From contig NZ_CP034783.1 of assembly GCF_006094435.1 (NCBI RefSeq), positions 3,251,001 through 3,315,000 on the forward strand: a stretch of 64,000 bases of DNA. The letters run 5' to 3'. The notes beneath the pieces are model-generated. The model worked only from the letters and a program-made list of their open reading frames with translations. It did not search any database and was not told the origin of the DNA. Positions 54,333 through 63,200 of this stretch are shown in pieces. Positions within the stretch are counted from its first letter, which is position 1, and every line of letters starts with the position of its first letter. The DNA is from Pseudomonas sp. MPC6. GTDB taxonomy: Bacteria > Pseudomonadota > Gammaproteobacteria > Pseudomonadales > Pseudomonadaceae. A program made the position numbers and the translations under genes.

Positions 54333-55781
54333 TCAGATACCGATGCACAGGTATTTGATTTCCAGGTAGTCCTCGATGCCGTACTTGGACCCTTCGCGGC
54401 CCAGGCCCGAGGCCTTGATGCCACCGAACGGCGCCACTTCGTTGGAGATGATCCCGGTGTTGACGCCGACGATGCCGTACTCCAGCGCTTCGCCCACCCG
54501 GAACACACGGCTCAGGTCACGGGCATAGAAGTAGGACGCCAGGCCGAATTCGGTGTCGTTGGCCATGGCGATCACATCGGCTTCGTCCTTGAAACGGAAC
54601 AGCGGTGCCAGCGGGCCGAAGGTTTCCTCCTTGGCGACGGCGGCGTTGCGCGGAACATCGACCAGCACGGTCGGCTCGAAGAAGGTGCCGCCCAGGGCAT
54701 GCGGCTTGCCGCCGGCCACCACGCGCGCGCCTTTGCTGACGGCGTCAGCGATGTGTTCCTGGACTTTGGCCATGGCCTTGGCATCGATCAGGGGACCTGT
54801 AGTGACGCCGTTTTCCAGGCCGTTGCCAATGTTCAACTTGGCCACGGCCGCGGTGAGTTTTTCGACGAAGGCGTCGTAGATGCCGTCCTGGATATACAGG
54901 CGGTTGGCGCAGACGCAGGTCTGGCCGTTGTTGCGATACTTGGAGATCAGCGCGCCTTCGACGGCGGCATCCAGGTCGGCGTCGTCGAACACGATGAACG
55001 GTGCGTTACCGCCCAGTTCCAGCGAGACCTTCTTGATGTCCTTGGCGCACTCGACCATCAGCTGACGGCCGATTTCGGTGGAGCCGGTGAAGGTCAGCTT
55101 GCGCACGATCGGGTTGCCGGTCAGCTCGGCGCCGACTTCGCCGGCACTGCCGGTGACCACGCTGAACACGCCTTTGGGAATACCGGCGCGCTCGGCCAGT
55201 TCCGCCAGGGCCAGGGCCGAGTAGGGCGTTTGCGAGGCAGGCTTGAGGACCATGGTGCAACCGGCGGCCAGGGCCGGGCCGGCCTTGCGGGTGATCATCG
55301 CCGACGGGAAGTTCCACGGCGTGATGGCGGCGGTGACACCGATCGGCTGCTTGAGCACCATCAGGCGCTTGTCGACCTGGTGACCGGGGATCATGTCGCC
55401 GTAGACGCGCTTGGCTTCTTCGCCGAACCACTCCAGGAAGGAGGCGGCGTAAGCGATTTCGCCACGGGATTCGGACAGTGGCTTGCCTTGTTCGAGGGTC
55501 ATCAGGCGGGCCAGGTCTTCCTGGTTGGCCATCATCAGATCGAACCACTTGCGCAGCTTGTTGGCGCGGTCCTTGGCGGTCAGGGCGCGCCAGGCCGGCA
55601 GCGCCTTGTCGGCGGCTTCGATGGCGCGACGGGTCTCGGCCGCGCCCATCTTCGGCACGCTGCCGATGATGTCACCGGTGGCCGGGTTGTTGACCTTGAG
55701 GGTCTGGCCGTTGTCGGCATCGCCCCATGCACCATCGATATAGGCTTGCTGGCGGAACAGTTTCGGATCGTTGAGTTGCAC
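54333..55781 (-). CDS. gabD: Succinate/glutarate-semialdehyde dehydrogenase
   Basis: The 482-residue NADP-type aldehyde dehydrogenase starts with GTG at 55781 after GAGGAA. Hallmarks are ITPWNFPSAMITRKAGPALA (about 148-167), FTGSTEIGRQL, the catalytic Glu in LELGGNAPFIVF and the catalytic Cys in NNGQTCVCANR. GabD oxidises succinate semialdehyde; related enzymes oxidise glutarate semialdehyde in lysine breakdown. Being downstream of glaH and lhgO, as in the csiD-lhgO-gabD order of enterobacteria, it is expected to be part of that pathway. gabT and gabP are absent here. Confidence 0.95.
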   Translation of the reverse strand: MQLNDPKLFRQQAYIDGAWGDADNGQTLKVNNPATGDIIGSVPKMGAAETRRAIEAADKALPAWRALTAKDRANKLRKWFDLMMANQEDLARLMTLEQGKPLSESRGEIAYAASFLEWFGEEAKRVYGDMIPGHQVDKRLMVLKQPIGVTAAITPWNFPSAMITRKAGPALAAGCTMVLKPASQTPYSALALAELAERAGIPKGVFSVVTGSAGEVGAELTGNPIVRKLTFTGSTEIGRQLMVECAKDIKKVSLELGGNAPFIVFDDADLDAAVEGALISKYRNNGQTCVCANRLYIQDGIYDAFVEKLTAAVAKLNIGNGLENGVTTGPLIDAKAMAKVQEHIADAVSKGARVVAGGKPHALGGTFFEPTVLVDVPRNAAVAKEETFGPLAPLFRFKDEADVIAMANDTEFGLASYFYARDLSRVFRVGEALEYGIVGVNTGIISNEVAPFGGIKASGLGREGSKYGIEDYLEIKYLCIGI

Positions 55782-55817
55782 GCAAAATTCCTCGCTGCTG
55801 GTTACAGTGGCTGCTGG

Positions 55818-57101
55818 TTACAGTGACTGGGTGGTTGCGACGGATGCCGCCAGAGGGGCGGGCCGAGCGGCGTTGACCGGTTTGACGAAACTGGCGCCGG
55901 TGCTGGCGAGCTGCTCGCGGACCTTGTCGACGATGTACGCGCCGATCGGAATGGCCGAGGTCGCAGCCGGCGACGGGGCGTTGCAGACGCTGACGCTGCG
56001 GGCGGTGTTGACGAACAGGAAGTCGTCGATCAGCTTGCCGTCCAGCGAGACCGCCTGGGCGCGGACACCGGCCGGGTAGGGGGTCAGGTCGCTCTTGACG
56101 ATGCTCGGGCAATACTTCTGCACCTGCTTGAGGTAGCCGCCCTTGAACAGCGAGTTTTTCAGCTCGATCAGGCCGGGGCGCAGGTTCTTCTTCAGCACCT
56201 TGAGAACGCCCGGGGTGGTCAGGGTTTCGAACATGTCGGTCAGCGAAAAATCGGTCTTGCGATAGCCTTCGCGCTTCATCGCCAACACTGCGTTGGGGCC
56301 GACGGTGACGGTGCCGTCGATCATGCGGGTCAGGTGCACGCCGAGGAACGGCATGGCCGGATCCGGGATCGGGTAAATAAGGTGGTTGACGATCTGGTTG
56401 TGTTGCTTGGGCAGCAGGTAGTACTCGCCCCGGAACGGGCAAATGATGAAATTGGGCTCGATTCCGAGCATGCGCACCACGCGGTCGGCCATCAGGCCCG
56501 AGCAGGTGATCAGGAAGCGGCCATGGTGCTCCTGGTTGCCGGTGCGCAGCACCACTTCATCGGGACGCTCATCGATGGCGAGCACTTCACTGTTGTAGCG
56601 GATCTCGCCACCGGCGGCTTGGAATTCGCGGCCCATGGCGGCGGTGACCTGGGCGTAGTTCACGATGCCGCTCGAAGGCACGAAGATACCGCCCAGGCCG
56701 ACGATGTTCGGCTCGCGCTCACGCAGTTCGGCGGCCGTCAGCCAGTCGCGCTTGATGCCATTGGCTGCAGTGCGCTCCCACAACGCACCCATACGCTCCA
56801 TTTCCAGCGCGTTGGTGGCCACCAGCAGTTTGCCGCACTCGTCATAAGGGATGCCGTGCTTGTCGCAGAAAGCCTTGGTGGCCTTGTTGCCTTCCAGGCA
56901 GAAGCGCGCCTTCAGGCTGCCCGGGGTGTAGTAGACGCCGGCATGGATCACGCCGCTGTTGTGGCCGGTCTGGTGCATGGCCGGGCCGGACTCTTTCTCC
57001 AGCAGGAGGATTTTTGCGTCGGGGTAAACCTGGGTCAGTTGCATGGCCGTGGACATGCCCACAATGCCGCCGCCGATGATGATGAAGTCGTACACAGCCA
57101 T
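55818..57101 (-). CDS. lhgO: L-2-hydroxyglutarate oxidase
   Basis: The 427-residue FAD-dependent enzyme oxidises L-2-hydroxyglutarate, the product of GlaH, to 2-oxoglutarate and passes electrons to the quinone pool. The dinucleotide loop FIIIGGGIVGMSTAMQL is at about 5-21, and the substrate-side segments QTGHNSGVIHAGVYY and YPIPDPAMPFLGVHLT are typical. The C-terminal 25 residues are Ala-rich and vary between species. The gap of 92 bp to glaH contains a strong hairpin. Confidence 0.94.
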   Translation of the reverse strand: MAVYDFIIIGGGIVGMSTAMQLTQVYPDAKILLLEKESGPAMHQTGHNSGVIHAGVYYTPGSLKARFCLEGNKATKAFCDKHGIPYDECGKLLVATNALEMERMGALWERTAANGIKRDWLTAAELREREPNIVGLGGIFVPSSGIVNYAQVTAAMGREFQAAGGEIRYNSEVLAIDERPDEVVLRTGNQEHHGRFLITCSGLMADRVVRMLGIEPNFIICPFRGEYYLLPKQHNQIVNHLIYPIPDPAMPFLGVHLTRMIDGTVTVGPNAVLAMKREGYRKTDFSLTDMFETLTTPGVLKVLKKNLRPGLIELKNSLFKGGYLKQVQKYCPSIVKSDLTPYPAGVRAQAVSLDGKLIDDFLFVNTARSVSVCNAPSPAATSAIPIGAYIVDKVREQLASTGASFVKPVNAARPAPLAASVATTQSL

Positions 57102-57141
57102 TGGATTGCACCCACCTGGATTAGGTTTTCGTTGGAAGCAC

Positions 57142-57170
57142 GACCAGGGCCACGGGGGGTGGCCCTGGTC
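57142..57170 (-). terminator. Perfect 12-bp hairpin between glaH and lhgO
   Basis: GACCAGGGCCAC (57142-57153) and GTGGCCCTGGTC (57159-57170) pair fully around five G residues. It is in an operon and lacks a T-run, so differential expression of glaH and lhgO by partial termination or RNA processing is likely. Confidence 0.6.
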
Positions 57171-57193
57171 AGTTCAGCTCAGCCTGGCAAACC

Positions 57194-58171
57194 TTACTGA
57201 CCACGCTGGTACAGGGTTTTCTGGTAGCTGATGTAGCCACGCTGGCGCATCAGTTCACGACGCAGGCCCTGGTGGGCGGTGAAGCGGTCGCGGCCGTGCA
57301 GCCAGAACATGTTGTTGACCAGCACGAAACTGCCGATCGGCACCGGTACCGACAACTTCTGCGGGCAGCCTTCCAGGGATTCGCTCATGGCGTTCAGCCA
57401 GATACCTTCCTCGAAGTCCTTGGGCTGCACGAACTGGTCGATGTAGCGCATGGTCGGGCGACCTTCGGCATCGTTGTCGAACACCGCGTGGAACACGTCT
57501 TCACGCACGTTCTTGCTCGGCGGTGCGGTGAAGCGCATTTCACGGCGGGCCAACGGGTGAGTGTAGTAGTGCTGCAGATCTTCCCAGTCGTCCAGGTGCA
57601 GCAGCAGGGAGTTGCCGCCTTCCATGTTCTGCTCGTCGATCTTCATCATCATCACGTAGTCGGTACGCTCCTGGACGAAGGTGCCGTCGTTGTGCAGTTC
57701 CATCACCCGGTGTGGCTGGCGCAGGTAGCTGTCGGAGTTGTCGGTGTTGACCACCACGAAGCGCGCGTAGAACTGGCCGCTCATGGCATCGAAGTTGGAG
57801 CGGCCGATCAGGTGGGCGACGGCCGAGGAGAACTTGACCATGTCATCGGCCTGGGACACGTCGTCCAGACCTTCCGGCGTGATCAGCATGCCGCCGGTGG
57901 AGCGGTCCAGGATGGTATTGACCAGCACCGGGCGCAGGGTGCCTTCGCACAGCTCGTCAAGGATCTGCGCGACCCGAAAGCGCAGGAACGACTTGTACTC
58001 CAATGCCTGGACCGGCCATTCGGCCACCGCCTTGATGAACGCGTCGACGGTTTCCTTGTTGAACTTCAACTCCAGCAGCCGCGGCGACTGGCGGGAGGGG
58101 GCGAGGGTGAAGCCCTTGCTGTCGGATGGCAGCGGCATCACAAGGTCCCGAATCTGAGTAAAGGCGTTCAT
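57194..58171 (-). CDS. glaH: Glutarate 2-hydroxylase (2-oxoglutarate dioxygenase)
   Basis: The 325-residue CsiD-family Fe(II) enzyme hydroxylates glutarate to L-2-hydroxyglutarate. The metal ligands are expected in [18 protein letters not shown] (HND at about 164-166) and near [16 protein letters not shown] (His at about 295, Arg nearby); VTVLGV-like parts of TauD are not present, so this is clearly CsiD and not TauD. AGGAG precedes the ATG. It is divergent from glaR with a palindrome in between. It forms the first step of the coenzyme A-independent lysine/glutarate route. Confidence 0.94.
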   Translation of the reverse strand: MNAFTQIRDLVMPLPSDSKGFTLAPSRQSPRLLELKFNKETVDAFIKAVAEWPVQALEYKSFLRFRVAQILDELCEGTLRPVLVNTILDRSTGGMLITPEGLDDVSQADDMVKFSSAVAHLIGRSNFDAMSGQFYARFVVVNTDNSDSYLRQPHRVMELHNDGTFVQERTDYVMMMKIDEQNMEGGNSLLLHLDDWEDLQHYYTHPLARREMRFTAPPSKNVREDVFHAVFDNDAEGRPTMRYIDQFVQPKDFEEGIWLNAMSESLEGCPQKLSVPVPIGSFVLVNNMFWLHGRDRFTAHQGLRRELMRQRGYISYQKTLYQRGQ

Positions 58172-58255
58172 GGCGGCTCCTGGGCAAAACGTAGTGATTG
58201 GCGCCTTCCAGCAGGGGTCTGGATCAGGCTTGGAGCAAAAGTATCGTCATAAATT

Positions 58256-58273
58256 AAAAATGTCTACATTTTT
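58256..58273. promoter_or_regulatory. Palindromic GlaR operator candidate
   Basis: AAAAATGTCTACATTTTT is a perfect inverted repeat (8-bp arms, 2-bp centre) in the glaH-glaR gap. GntR/FadR-type regulators bind such short palindromes. A second imperfect inverted repeat (GCGACAAAA...TTTTAGTCG) lies at about 58282-58302. Confidence 0.6.
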
Positions 58274-58366
58274 ATGTTTAGGCGACAAAACCGATTTTAG
58301 TCGAAAGTTTTTCGTCTGATAGATGTTTGGGTATGATTGGTTTTTGGCGATTTTAGGAGCAGCACC

Positions 58367-59065
58367 TTGGATAGCCTCACCCCCAGGCTTAACTCTGCAT
58401 TCAGCGGGTATGAGCGGCTCAAGCTGGACATCATCCGTGGCGTGTTCAAACCCGGTGAGAAACTGCTCATGAGCGGGCTCAAGGAGCGCTATGACCTGGG
58501 TGTCGGCCCGCTGCGCGAAGCCCTTTCGCAACTGGTGGCCGAGCACCTGGTGGTGGTCATCAGCCAGAAAGGCTACCGGGTCGCGCCCATGTCGCTGCGA
58601 GAGATGCAGGATATCTATGATGCCCGCGCCAATCTGGAAGCCATGATCGTCGGCCTGGCCATCGAACGGGGGGATGACGCCTGGGAAGCCCAGATCCTGG
58701 CCCAGTCCCATACGTTGTCGAAAGTCATGGACGTGACGACCCGTGAGAGGGTGCTCGACGTCTGGGATGAACGGCACAAAGCCTTCCACAGCGCCATTGC
58801 CGCCGGTTGCGGCTCCAGGCATTTACTCCAGGCGCGCACCTACCTGTTCGATCAGGCCGAGCGCTATCGTCACTTGTGGCTGACGCAAACGGTGTTCTCC
58901 GAAGAAGCCCTGGAGTTGAAGCGCAGGGAGCATGCCGCGCTGGTCGAAGCCATCCTCGCCCGCGATACCGCGCGGGCGACGAGCCTGATGCGCACCCACC
59001 TGATGTCGCCCGTGCCGATCATCGTCGAGGTGATGCAGCGTGACGAGTGGGCGAAACTTGCCTGA
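58367..59065 (+). CDS. glaR: GntR/FadR-type regulator of glutarate catabolism
   Basis: The product has 232 residues from the TTG at 58367, which has AGGAG eight bases upstream; the frame is open to 58337, but that start has no site. The N-terminal winged helix (YERLKLDIIRGVFKPGEKLL, YDLGVGPLREALSQLVAEHL) and FCD ligand domain are clearly similar to E. coli CsiR/GlaR, including VISQKGYRVAPMS and DARANLEAMIVGLAIERG. It represses glaH until glutarate is present. The palindrome at 58256 is its likely operator. Confidence 0.93.
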   Translation: MDSLTPRLNSAFSGYERLKLDIIRGVFKPGEKLLMSGLKERYDLGVGPLREALSQLVAEHLVVVISQKGYRVAPMSLREMQDIYDARANLEAMIVGLAIERGDDAWEAQILAQSHTLSKVMDVTTRERVLDVWDERHKAFHSAIAAGCGSRHLLQARTYLFDQAERYRHLWLTQTVFSEEALELKRREHAALVEAILARDTARATSLMRTHLMSPVPIIVEVMQRDEWAKLA

Positions 59066-59095
59066 ACCCGCTCAGGGCTCCCCCCCGTAGCACGG

Positions 59096-59144
59096 TGTCA
59101 TCAAAAGCCGCGCTGTCATCAAATGCATTGTGACTGTCGCTCAA
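59096..59144 (+). promoter_or_regulatory. Triple direct-repeat operator candidate upstream of the molybdoenzyme-cytochrome genes
   Basis: TGTCATCAAA occurs at 59096-59105 and 59114-59123 and a degenerate TGTCGCTCAA at 59135-59144. The last two have starts 21 bp apart as in the other three operons; the first two 18 bp apart as upstream of the AraC-type gene. The site ends 143 bp before the ATG. Confidence 0.65.
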
Positions 59145-59287
59145 TGAGAAGCAGTCGACGCCTCCATGACGATACTGGTTTGCTCGCCGACATCGAACAG
59201 TCGAGCAAAAACCACTGACAGATGCCTCTCCGTGCTGACGGGAGACTGTCAGTTGCATCCGGTGAACAATCATGGAGAGCGTGCAGG

Positions 59288-60547
59288 ATGAAGTTCAGTT
59301 TTGTGGATAACGCCGCGCCGAGCCGTCGACGCATTCTTCGCGATGCCTTGACCCTGGCTTTGGCGGCCTCGCCGTTGGCAAGCCTGGCCAAGGCCGCCGC
59401 CGAACCCGAGGCGGCCGACGAAAACGCCGAAGACGTGACCTTTGCGGCTGGCCCGCGACCGCTGGTGCAATATCCGCAAAAACGCCCGCTGACCCTGGTG
59501 ACCACTCGCCCGCCACACCTGGAGACACCCTTCGCGGTCTTCAACGATGGGCCGATCACGCCCAACGATGCCTTTTTCGTGCGTTACCACCTGGCCAATT
59601 TCCCCACCAGTATCGATCCGGACAGCTACCGCCTGACGATCAAGGGCGCGGTCGACACGCCGCTGTCGCTGTCCCTTGCCGAACTCAAGGCCCTCGCCGA
59701 ACCGATAGCAGTGGTGGCCGTCAACCAGTGTTCGGGGAACAGCCGGGGCTTCTCGATGCCGCGGGTGTTCGGTGCGCAGTTGGGAAACGGTTCAATGGGC
59801 AATGCCCGCTGGGTGGGGGTGTCGCTCAAGACGGTACTGGAAAAAGCCGGTGTGAAAAATGATGCCCGGCAAGTGACATTCCGCGGGCTCGACAAGCCGG
59901 TGCTGCCGAGCACGCCGGAGTTCATCAAGGCCCTGGACATCAGCCATGCCATGGACGGCGAGCCCATGATCGCCTGGTCAATGAACGGTACCGACCTGCC
60001 ATTCCTCAACGGTTACCCGATACGCCTGGTGGTGCCCGGTTATTTCGGCACCTACTGGGTCAAGCACCTGAGTGAGATCGAAGTCGTCGACCACACCTAC
60101 GAGGGTTTTTTCATGGCTAAAGGTTATCGCGTGCCGGACAACGACTGTTTTTGCATCGCCCCTGGCACCACGGCGGCGCAAACCCTGCCGATTGCCAAAT
60201 TGCCGGTACGCAGTTTCATCACCAGCGTCAAACACGGCGCTGTGTTGCCGTTGAACAAAAGCGTGGAGCTCAAGGGCATTGCGTTCGACGGCGGTGCTGG
60301 CGTTAACAAAGTGGAGGTGTCGATCGACGGCGGAAAAAACTGGCGCGAAGCCAGGCTTGGGCAGGATCTGGGCCGTTTCTCCTTCCGCGAGTGGACGCTG
60401 CCGATCACCTTTCACCGCAAGGGCGCCACTGCGTTGATGGTGCGCGCCAGCAACCGTGCGGGCGAGACGCAACCGCTGCGAGCCGACTGGAACCCCGGTG
60501 GCTACCGCCGCCACGTCGTCGAAACCAGCCACGTCACCGTCGCCTGA
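59288..60547 (+). CDS. Tat-exported molybdenum oxidoreductase of sulfite oxidase type
   Basis: The product has 419 residues from the ATG at 59288 (GGAG upstream). A Tat-type signal peptide (PSRRRILRDALTLALA) directs folded export. The molybdopterin domain has the cofactor Cys C148 in VAVNQCSGNSRGF, and a Mo-co dimerisation domain forms the C-terminal third (VNKVEVSIDGGKNWREA). This is the SorA/SoxC/sulfite oxidase architecture, so oxidation of sulfite to sulfate in the periplasm is likely, with electrons to the cytochrome encoded next. An alternative substrate such as a sulfoxide is possible. Confidence 0.9.
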   Translation: MKFSFVDNAAPSRRRILRDALTLALAASPLASLAKAAAEPEAADENAEDVTFAAGPRPLVQYPQKRPLTLVTTRPPHLETPFAVFNDGPITPNDAFFVRYHLANFPTSIDPDSYRLTIKGAVDTPLSLSLAELKALAEPIAVVAVNQCSGNSRGFSMPRVFGAQLGNGSMGNARWVGVSLKTVLEKAGVKNDARQVTFRGLDKPVLPSTPEFIKALDISHAMDGEPMIAWSMNGTDLPFLNGYPIRLVVPGYFGTYWVKHLSEIEVVDHTYEGFFMAKGYRVPDNDCFCIAPGTTAAQTLPIAKLPVRSFITSVKHGAVLPLNKSVELKGIAFDGGAGVNKVEVSIDGGKNWREARLGQDLGRFSFREWTLPITFHRKGATALMVRASNRAGETQPLRADWNPGGYRRHVVETSHVTVA

Positions 60548-60557
60548 GGAGGCCCGC

Positions 60558-61196
60558 ATGAAACCCATGACCACCTTGCTGTGCGCGGCTCAGTTGTGTC
60601 TGGCTGGCATGGCCAGCGCCGCGCCCCTGTCGATCACCTTGCCGCCTGAAACGGCGGCGTTCAAGCCCAGTGCGCTGCCGGGCTATGCGTTGGCCCAGCA
60701 GAAATGTTCCACCTGCCATTCGGCCGATTACATCAGCTTCCAGCCACCCGGCTTGACCCTGGCGCAGTGGACGGGTGAAGCGGGCAAGATGCAGCACGTG
60801 TACGGGGCGCCGATCAGCGATCAGGAGGTGAAGATTATCGGCGCCTACCTGGCCGTGACCTACGGCAGTGCCCGGGCGAGCGATGCCGAGGTGCAGGCGG
60901 CGTCGAACCCGTCGGCGGGCCAGCCCCCGGCCGCGCCTGCAGCAACAGTCGACGCCATGGCCTTGCTCCAGGGCAACGGTTGCCTGTCCTGCCACGCGAT
61001 CGATCACAAGGTTGTAGGCCCGGCCTATCACGATGTCGCGGCCAAGTACGGGAGCGATCCGCAGGCACTGGCCACGTTAACGTCCAGCATCCAGCACGGT
61101 AGTAGCGGTAAATGGGGGGAGATCCCCATGCCACCTTACGCGCAGTTAAGCCCGCAAGATCTGCAAACCCTGGCGACGTTCATTCTGCACCAGTAA
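60558..61196 (+). CDS. Diheme cytochrome c, partner of the molybdoenzyme
   Basis: The 212-residue periplasmic protein has a signal peptide of about 21 residues and two haem sites, C50-STC-H54 (written CSTCH) and C142-LSC-H146 (CLSCH). A Pro/Ala linker separates the two domains. The second domain resembles class I cytochromes of the c551 type (KVVGPAYHDVAAKY, GKWGEIPMPPYAQLSPQD). It accepts electrons from the molybdoenzyme, as SorB does from SorA. GAGGAGG precedes the ATG, 10 bp after the molybdoenzyme stop. Confidence 0.92.
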   Translation: MKPMTTLLCAAQLCLAGMASAAPLSITLPPETAAFKPSALPGYALAQQKCSTCHSADYISFQPPGLTLAQWTGEAGKMQHVYGAPISDQEVKIIGAYLAVTYGSARASDAEVQAASNPSAGQPPAAPAATVDAMALLQGNGCLSCHAIDHKVVGPAYHDVAAKYGSDPQALATLTSSIQHGSSGKWGEIPMPPYAQLSPQDLQTLATFILHQ

Positions 61197-61287
61197 GCCC
61201 GGTCCCGGCTCGGCCGGGTACCTTCTGCGGCCAATCGTCCCCGGGCGTGCGGCAATGACAACAACCGTGATCCTCGCAGGATGATCC

Positions 61288-62058
61288 ATGGAATTGCACT
61301 CGCTCGTTATCATTCTGGTCGCGGTGGCCGTTGGCAGCTACCTGCAAGCGTTCACCGGGTTCGCACTGGGCATTGTCGTCCTGGCGATTGCCGTACTCAC
61401 CCACGCCGCCCCGATTGCTACCGTCGCCACCACCATCACCATCGTCGCGTTTCCCAGCATCGTCATCGCCCTGTCTCGCCATTGGCGGCACATCGATCGG
61501 GCATCGTTCTTCCAGACGTTCATCGGCCTGGTACCGGGCACCCTGCTGGGCCTGTGGTCACTGGGGGTCATGGGCGAAGAGCACACCGCGCTGCTGCAAC
61601 TGTTGCTGGGCGGGTTGATTGTGGCCGGCGGTATCGCCTTGTTCATGAAACCAAAACCGCATCCGTCCCGTTCCAGCTCTGCGAGCTTCGTCCTGATGGG
61701 CGTGCTCGGCGGCCTGTTGGGTGGCCTGTTCAGCGTACCGGGGCCGCCGATGATCTATCACTACTACCGTCAACCGGTGTCCATCCAGGCCATCCGCACC
61801 AGCTTGCTGGCGCTGTCCGGCGCGATGTCCCTGGTGCGCTTGATCATGCAGGGCCTGCAGGGGCAGTTGAACGCCGAGGTCATGTCGATGGGCATGCTGT
61901 CGATCCCGGTCGCCATGCTGGCCAGCTGGCTGTATGTGCGTTTTCCGCCGCAACTGTCTGACCTGAGCATGCGTCGCGGCGCCTTCGCCCTGTTTGTCGT
62001 GATGGGCGGTTTCATTCTGCTCACCGCGGTGCTGCCGAGCAGCCTGGCCGCACAGTGA
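61288..62058 (+). CDS. TauE/SafE-family sulfite/anion exporter
   Basis: The 256-residue membrane protein has about eight hydrophobic helices and two related halves, with GSYLQAFTGFALGIVVLAI at the start and GGLLGGLFSVPGPPMIYHYY at about 139-158 as the repeated TauE motif. TauE-type proteins export sulfite or sulfoacetate. Co-direction with the molybdoenzyme and cytochrome genes, 91 bp downstream, makes removal of surplus sulfite or product sulfate likely. The stop is only 8 bp from the convergent dsdC stop. Confidence 0.9.
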   Translation: MELHSLVIILVAVAVGSYLQAFTGFALGIVVLAIAVLTHAAPIATVATTITIVAFPSIVIALSRHWRHIDRASFFQTFIGLVPGTLLGLWSLGVMGEEHTALLQLLLGGLIVAGGIALFMKPKPHPSRSSSASFVLMGVLGGLLGGLFSVPGPPMIYHYYRQPVSIQAIRTSLLALSGAMSLVRLIMQGLQGQLNAEVMSMGMLSIPVAMLASWLYVRFPPQLSDLSMRRGAFALFVVMGGFILLTAVLPSSLAAQ

Positions 62059-62066
62059 AACACCTG

Positions 62067-63038
62067 TCAGCCGAGCAGGTCTTCGTTGTTGCCCAGGGGG
62101 GATGATTGACTGGCGCACTCGCGTAACCAGTTCATGAACACCAGCAATCGTTTGGGGAGGGAGTCGAGCGGCGGGTGAACCAGATAATAATCATAGTGGC
62201 CCGAGCGGCTGAAGCCGGCGAGGGGCAGCACCAGTTCGCCGCGATCGACGCGCTTCTGCACCAGCTGTTGACGGCCAATCGCGATACCGGCGTGGTTCAT
62301 GGCGGCCGTCACGCTCAAATCGGAGCGATCGAAGGTCAAGGTACGTTTGGGCAATGCCGCGAGCAGGTTGTGCTGCTCTGCCCAGAGCGTCCACTCTGCG
62401 TCATAGGCCGCGTGATCCCAGGCCAGGGAGTCATGCAAGGTGGTGCAGTGCCGCAGGTTCTGCGGGTTTTCCGCCAGGCGGTGGCGTCGCGCATAGTCGG
62501 GACTGCACACGGGGGCGAGCTGTTCGCGCATCAATCGATGGCTCGTCAGCCCGGGGAATTCGCCGTTGGCGTAGTACAGGGCCAGGTCGATTTTGCGGGT
62601 GCGGAAATCGACATTGTCATTGCCTACCCGCAGGTCCAGTGACACCAGGGGGTAACGCTCGACAAAGTCCGCCAGCCGCGGAACCAGCCAGCATTGGGCG
62701 ATGGAAGGCCTTACATAGAGCGCGATGGAGCCCGCCACTTCAGCTTGTGACGATTGCTCAAGGGCTTCGGACAATTCCCCCATCGCATTCTGCAGTATTT
62801 CAAAGATCCGTTCGCCTTCATCGGTCAGGCTGACCTGCCGGGTCAGGCGCTGGAACAGCTTCATCGCCAGCGCGGTTTCCAGCCGGCTTATGCGGTGGCT
62901 CACGGCGCTTGCGGTCAAGCACAGTTCCTCCGCCGCACGGGCGAAGCTCAGGTGACGCGCGGCGACCAGAAAGGTGTGAAGGTTCGCAAACTGGCTGCTG
63001 TTGAGCCTGGAACTGATACGAGGAGGAAGGTTGAGCAC
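62067..63038 (-). CDS. dsdC: LysR-type activator of D-serine catabolism
   Basis: The 323-residue protein starts with GTG at 63038 after GAGGGA. The helix-turn-helix is LSFARAAEELCLTASAVSHR at about 30-49. Blocks such as RPSIAQCWLVPRLADF, VGNDNV and FDRSDLSVTAAMNHAGIAIG match E. coli DsdC closely. It lies just downstream of dsdA on the same strand, whereas in E. coli dsdC is divergent. It should activate dsdA with D-serine. Confidence 0.9.
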   Translation of the reverse strand: MLNLPPRISSRLNSSQFANLHTFLVAARHLSFARAAEELCLTASAVSHRISRLETALAMKLFQRLTRQVSLTDEGERIFEILQNAMGELSEALEQSSQAEVAGSIALYVRPSIAQCWLVPRLADFVERYPLVSLDLRVGNDNVDFRTRKIDLALYYANGEFPGLTSHRLMREQLAPVCSPDYARRHRLAENPQNLRHCTTLHDSLAWDHAAYDAEWTLWAEQHNLLAALPKRTLTFDRSDLSVTAAMNHAGIAIGRQQLVQKRVDRGELVLPLAGFSRSGHYDYYLVHPPLDSLPKRLLVFMNWLRECASQSSPLGNNEDLLG

Positions 63039-63102
63039 GACAGTTTTCCCTCGAGCACAAAAGCCGCCGGGTGCAGGATGCAGTTCCAGCGGTCAAACGG
63101 AC

Positions 63103-63142
63103 CCGGATGTGGCAAGTCGTTCATCTTGCCACATCCGGTTTT
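63103..63142. terminator. Perfect 14-bp hairpin between dsdA and dsdC
   Basis: CCGGATGTGGCAAG (63103-63116) and CTTGCCACATCCGG (63125-63138) pair fully with an 8-base loop; TTTT follows on the plus strand. On the minus strand, where both genes lie, it follows dsdA without a T-run. It could end the dsdA transcript or block reading from either side. Confidence 0.65.
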
Positions 63143-63200
63143 GCGCTTGAATCAGCGAGCACCCGGGCGCATTCCTGCCGCGCGGGTCCCTAGCGCCCGA

